A stretch of DNA of 6,206 bases from Deltaproteobacteria bacterium. GTDB lineage: Bacteria > Desulfobacterota > DSM-4660 > Desulfatiglandales > Desulfatiglandaceae. Within the stretch, counting starts at the first letter, position 1. The number at the start of each line of letters is the position of its first letter. Both the position numbers and the translations under genes were made by a program. The notes beneath the pieces are model-generated. The model was not told where the DNA came from. It was given only the letters and a program-made list of their open reading frames with translations, and ran no database searches. The stretch lies in contig JAFDKD010000197.1 of NCBI GenBank assembly GCA_019307165.1, forward strand, positions 1 through 6,206, written 5' to 3'. Below are positions 4,436 through 6,206 of this stretch, one piece after another.

Positions 4436-5359
4436 GTGCATGATTTAATTATCATAGGCGCCGGCCCCGCCGGCTTGACAGCCGGACTTTATGCAGCCAG
4501 GTCTCGTCTCGACGTGATTCTGTTTGAGAGGCTCTCCCCCGGTGGCCAGATCCTGACCACGGACTGGGTTGAGAATTATCCCGGCTTTCCCGAGGGCATC
4601 TCCGGTTTTGATCTGGTTGACCGAATGAAAAGGCAGGCCGAAAATTTCGGTCTGGTTATTGAGGGCCGGGAGGTTTCCGGTCTTGAACTCTCTCCCGAAA
4701 GAAAAGCGGTCGTCACCGACAAAGGGACAATTCAGACCAAAGCGATCATACTGGCCTGCGGCGCGTCTCCTCAGAAGCTGGGCGTGGAAGGCGAGGACCT
4801 TCTCACGGGAAAAGGCGTGTCCTATTGCGCGACCTGTGACGGCCCCTTTTATCGGGACCAGGCCGTCGCCGTGGTAGGGGGAGGGGATACGGCTGTGGAA
4901 GAAGCTATTTTTCTCACCCGTTTTGCCAGCAAAGTCTATCTCATCCATCGGCGGGACCAATTGAGGGCCACGCAGTTGCTTCGTGACCGCGCCATGGCCC
5001 AAGAGAAAATAGAGATCATCTGGGATACCGTAGTTGAACGGATCTCAGGGGAAGACGGTGTTAAAGGCCTTGAGCTGAGGCATGTGAAGACCGGTGAACG
5101 CTTGGACCTCCCCGTGGAGGGTGCATTTATTTTTGTGGGTTATCAGCCAAACAACGACCTGGGCAAAGGCGTGCTGGAACTGGATGAACTGGGCTTTGTG
5201 ATCACCAATAACGACATGGAGACCTCCGTGCCCGGGGTATTTGCAGCTGGAGATATCCGGTCCAAACTCCTCCGTCAGGTCTCTACCGCCGTTGGTGAGG
5301 CCGCTACGGCCGCTTTTGCGGCGGAAAGGTACATCGAGGGCCTCGCCGCTTCGGTCTGA
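4436..5359 (+). CDS. trxB: Thioredoxin-disulfide reductase (NADPH, FAD)
   Basis: This 307-residue low-molecular-weight thioredoxin reductase, a cytoplasmic flavoprotein dimer, passes electrons from NADPH through FAD and a CxxC pair to thioredoxin. The N-terminal FAD-binding motif is GAGPAG (8-13) and the redox pair is CATC (131-134). The second dinucleotide fold has GGGDTAVEEA (148-157), and HRRDQLRA (171-178) supplies the arginines typical of NADPH preference. FAAGDIR (269-275) closes the FAD site. I prefer GTG at 4436, which puts the protein start at MHDLIIIGAGPAG as in family members. ATG at 4385 would add 17 unlike residues, has no Shine-Dalgarno and lies in the loop of the stem at 4375-4409. 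The ribosome site before GTG is modest (AGAAGA). All catalytic elements are intact. It is the natural partner of the trxA gene upstream. Confidence 0.96.
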   Translation: MHDLIIIGAGPAGLTAGLYAARSRLDVILFERLSPGGQILTTDWVENYPGFPEGISGFDLVDRMKRQAENFGLVIEGREVSGLELSPERKAVVTDKGTIQTKAIILACGASPQKLGVEGEDLLTGKGVSYCATCDGPFYRDQAVAVVGGGDTAVEEAIFLTRFASKVYLIHRRDQLRATQLLRDRAMAQEKIEIIWDTVVERISGEDGVKGLELRHVKTGERLDLPVEGAFIFVGYQPNNDLGKGVLELDELGFVITNNDMETSVPGVFAAGDIRSKLLRQVSTAVGEAATAAFAAERYIEGLAASV

Positions 5360-5420
5360 TCCGGCCCAACCTAGTCTATCCATCCCCTTAACTCCTTATT
5401 GGTGAGATCCCGGGGCTTCG

Positions 5421-5445
5421 GGGGCGGCTGTTTACGCGGCGCCCC
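5421..5445 (+). other. GC-rich hairpin between trxB and bamD
   Basis: GGGGCG (5421-5426) pairs with CGCCCC (5440-5445) across 13 bases. No T-run follows, so it is not a standard terminator. It lies in the 109-base trxB-bamD gap and could be an mRNA processing or stability element. I saw no clear bamD promoter in the gap, so bamD may be read through from trxB. Confidence 0.35.
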
Positions 5446-5468
5446 ATTCAACTAAGGTGTGGATCACT

Positions 5469-6200
5469 GTGAAATTCCGCATGACTTTCAAAACGCTCTT
5501 GCTGCTCTTCGCGATGTGCTTCCTGCTGACAGGGTGTTCCTTGTGGGGCAGTATTTTTGGCGAGAGCGAAGAAGAAGAACTGCCTCCCGATCAACTCATG
5601 AGCGAGGGGATGGAAAACTATGAGCGTGGTTTCTATGAGGATGCGAACGAGGCCTTTGAAAAAATAAAGGATCGATATCCCTATAGCCGGTTTGCCTTGG
5701 AGGCCGAACTGAAACTGGCCGACACCCTATTCAAGCGCCATGAATATGCAGAGGCGGTTGAAGCGTATCAGGATTTTGAACGTCTTCATCCGAAGAATTC
5801 GCATATCCCCTATGTCATATACCAGCAGGGGATGTGCCATTTCGAACAGACCCGGGGAGAGGACAGGGATCAGGCCGAGATCATGTCGGCCAGGGAGCAC
5901 TTTGAGCGTTTAATCAAGAAGTTTCCCAAGTCCATTTATGCCCGCCGGGCGGAGAGGAAAATCAGAGAGTGCTATATCATACTGGCCGAGCACGAACTCT
6001 ACGTGGGCCGCTTCTATTATCAGAAAAGAAAATACCGGGCGGCCTATGCTCGTTTTCGGTATGTGGTTGAAAAATATCCTGATCTAGGACAATACCACGA
6101 GGCCTTGGAGTATATGGCCAAATGCAAGGAGAAGATCCCGGAAGAAGATGCGGAGGCCGGCGGGTCCTGGTGGTATAGATTACTTCATCCTATCGACTAA
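5469..6200 (+). CDS. bamD: Outer-membrane assembly lipoprotein BamD
   Basis: This 243-residue lipoprotein is a subunit of the BAM complex, which inserts beta-barrel proteins into the outer membrane; it sits on the periplasmic face. A lipoprotein signal peptide (MKFRMTFKTLLLLFAMC) ends in the lipobox LLTGC with C23 as the lipidated residue; S24 at +2 does not signal inner-membrane retention. Tetratricopeptide-like helical repeats run from about 42 to 222, with YERGFYEDANEAFEKIKDRYP (51-71) as the first. The segment EDRDQAEIMSAREHFERLIKKFP (131-153) and the AEHELYVGRFYYQKRKYRAA block (173-192) match the BamD/YfiO pattern. The end is rich in aromatics (GGSWWYRLL). GTG at 5469 is preferred, with AAGGTG 9 bases upstream; GTG 5457 or ATG 5481 in the same frame remain possible. 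It is complete, ending six bases before the window edge. Confidence 0.9.
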   Translation: MKFRMTFKTLLLLFAMCFLLTGCSLWGSIFGESEEEELPPDQLMSEGMENYERGFYEDANEAFEKIKDRYPYSRFALEAELKLADTLFKRHEYAEAVEAYQDFERLHPKNSHIPYVIYQQGMCHFEQTRGEDRDQAEIMSAREHFERLIKKFPKSIYARRAERKIRECYIILAEHELYVGRFYYQKRKYRAAYARFRYVVEKYPDLGQYHEALEYMAKCKEKIPEEDAEAGGSWWYRLLHPID

Positions 6201-6206
6201 CTCGTT

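Noticed and set aside
3826..4455. Long minus-strand open frame (209 residues) over trxA
   Set aside because: It lies antisense to a certain thioredoxin gene, has no recognisable protein features and covers the trxA promoter. It is a shadow frame.
4445..5002. Minus-strand open frame (185 residues) over trxB
   Set aside because: It is antisense to the FAD- and NADPH-binding parts of TrxB, which explain the sequence fully.
5421..5445. Intrinsic terminator after trxB
   Set aside because: The hairpin is GC-rich but lacks a following T-run on either strand, so it was kept only as an unassigned structure.

Overview
The window looks like a piece of a mesophilic deltaproteobacterial (Desulfobacterota) chromosome, perhaps from a sulfate reducer or syntroph. 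This is inference. It rests on a DUF362 protein carrying two [4Fe-4S] ferredoxin motifs, a thioredoxin / thioredoxin reductase pair followed by bamD, and an intergenic island of short palindromes of kinds that are common in such genomes. No rRNA, tRNA, transposase, phage gene or CRISPR array is visible.

Left part, minus strand: the first 701 bases hold the N-terminal two thirds of a branched-chain amino acid aminotransferase (ilvE), cut by the window edge. After a 317-bp spacer comes a complete DUF362 / ferredoxin protein (1019-2140), also on the minus strand. A divergent intergenic region (2141-2425) then carries a near-perfect 31-bp palindrome centred on a TTGACA hexamer, plus two overlapping hairpins.

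Middle part, plus strand: a two-gene unit encodes an exported single-domain rhodanese with an aromatic-rich C-terminal tail (2426-3049) and, 12 bases later behind a strong Shine-Dalgarno, a 60-residue protein of unknown function (3062-3244). It ends at a strong intrinsic terminator (3327-3363). About 590 bases of non-coding DNA follow, built from several dispersed repeat families, including three copies of a 33-bp palindrome whose stems show compensatory base changes.

Right part, plus strand: a well-formed promoter with a perfect inverted repeat abutting its -35 box drives trxA (4039-4362). A terminator-like stem-loop separates trxA from trxB (4436-5359), probably letting thioredoxin be made in excess over its reductase. 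bamD, the outer-membrane assembly lipoprotein (5469-6200), closes the window.

Functionally, the rhodanese (sulfane sulfur handling) and the TrxA/TrxB pair (NADPH-dependent disulfide reduction) make this a thiol/sulfur-redox neighbourhood, but no direct link between the two units can be shown from sequence. Most protein genes are ordinary family members. The least explained items are the 60-residue protein paired with the tailed rhodanese, the two promoter-associated palindromes, and the covarying palindromic repeats. I see no strong evidence for a wholly new system.
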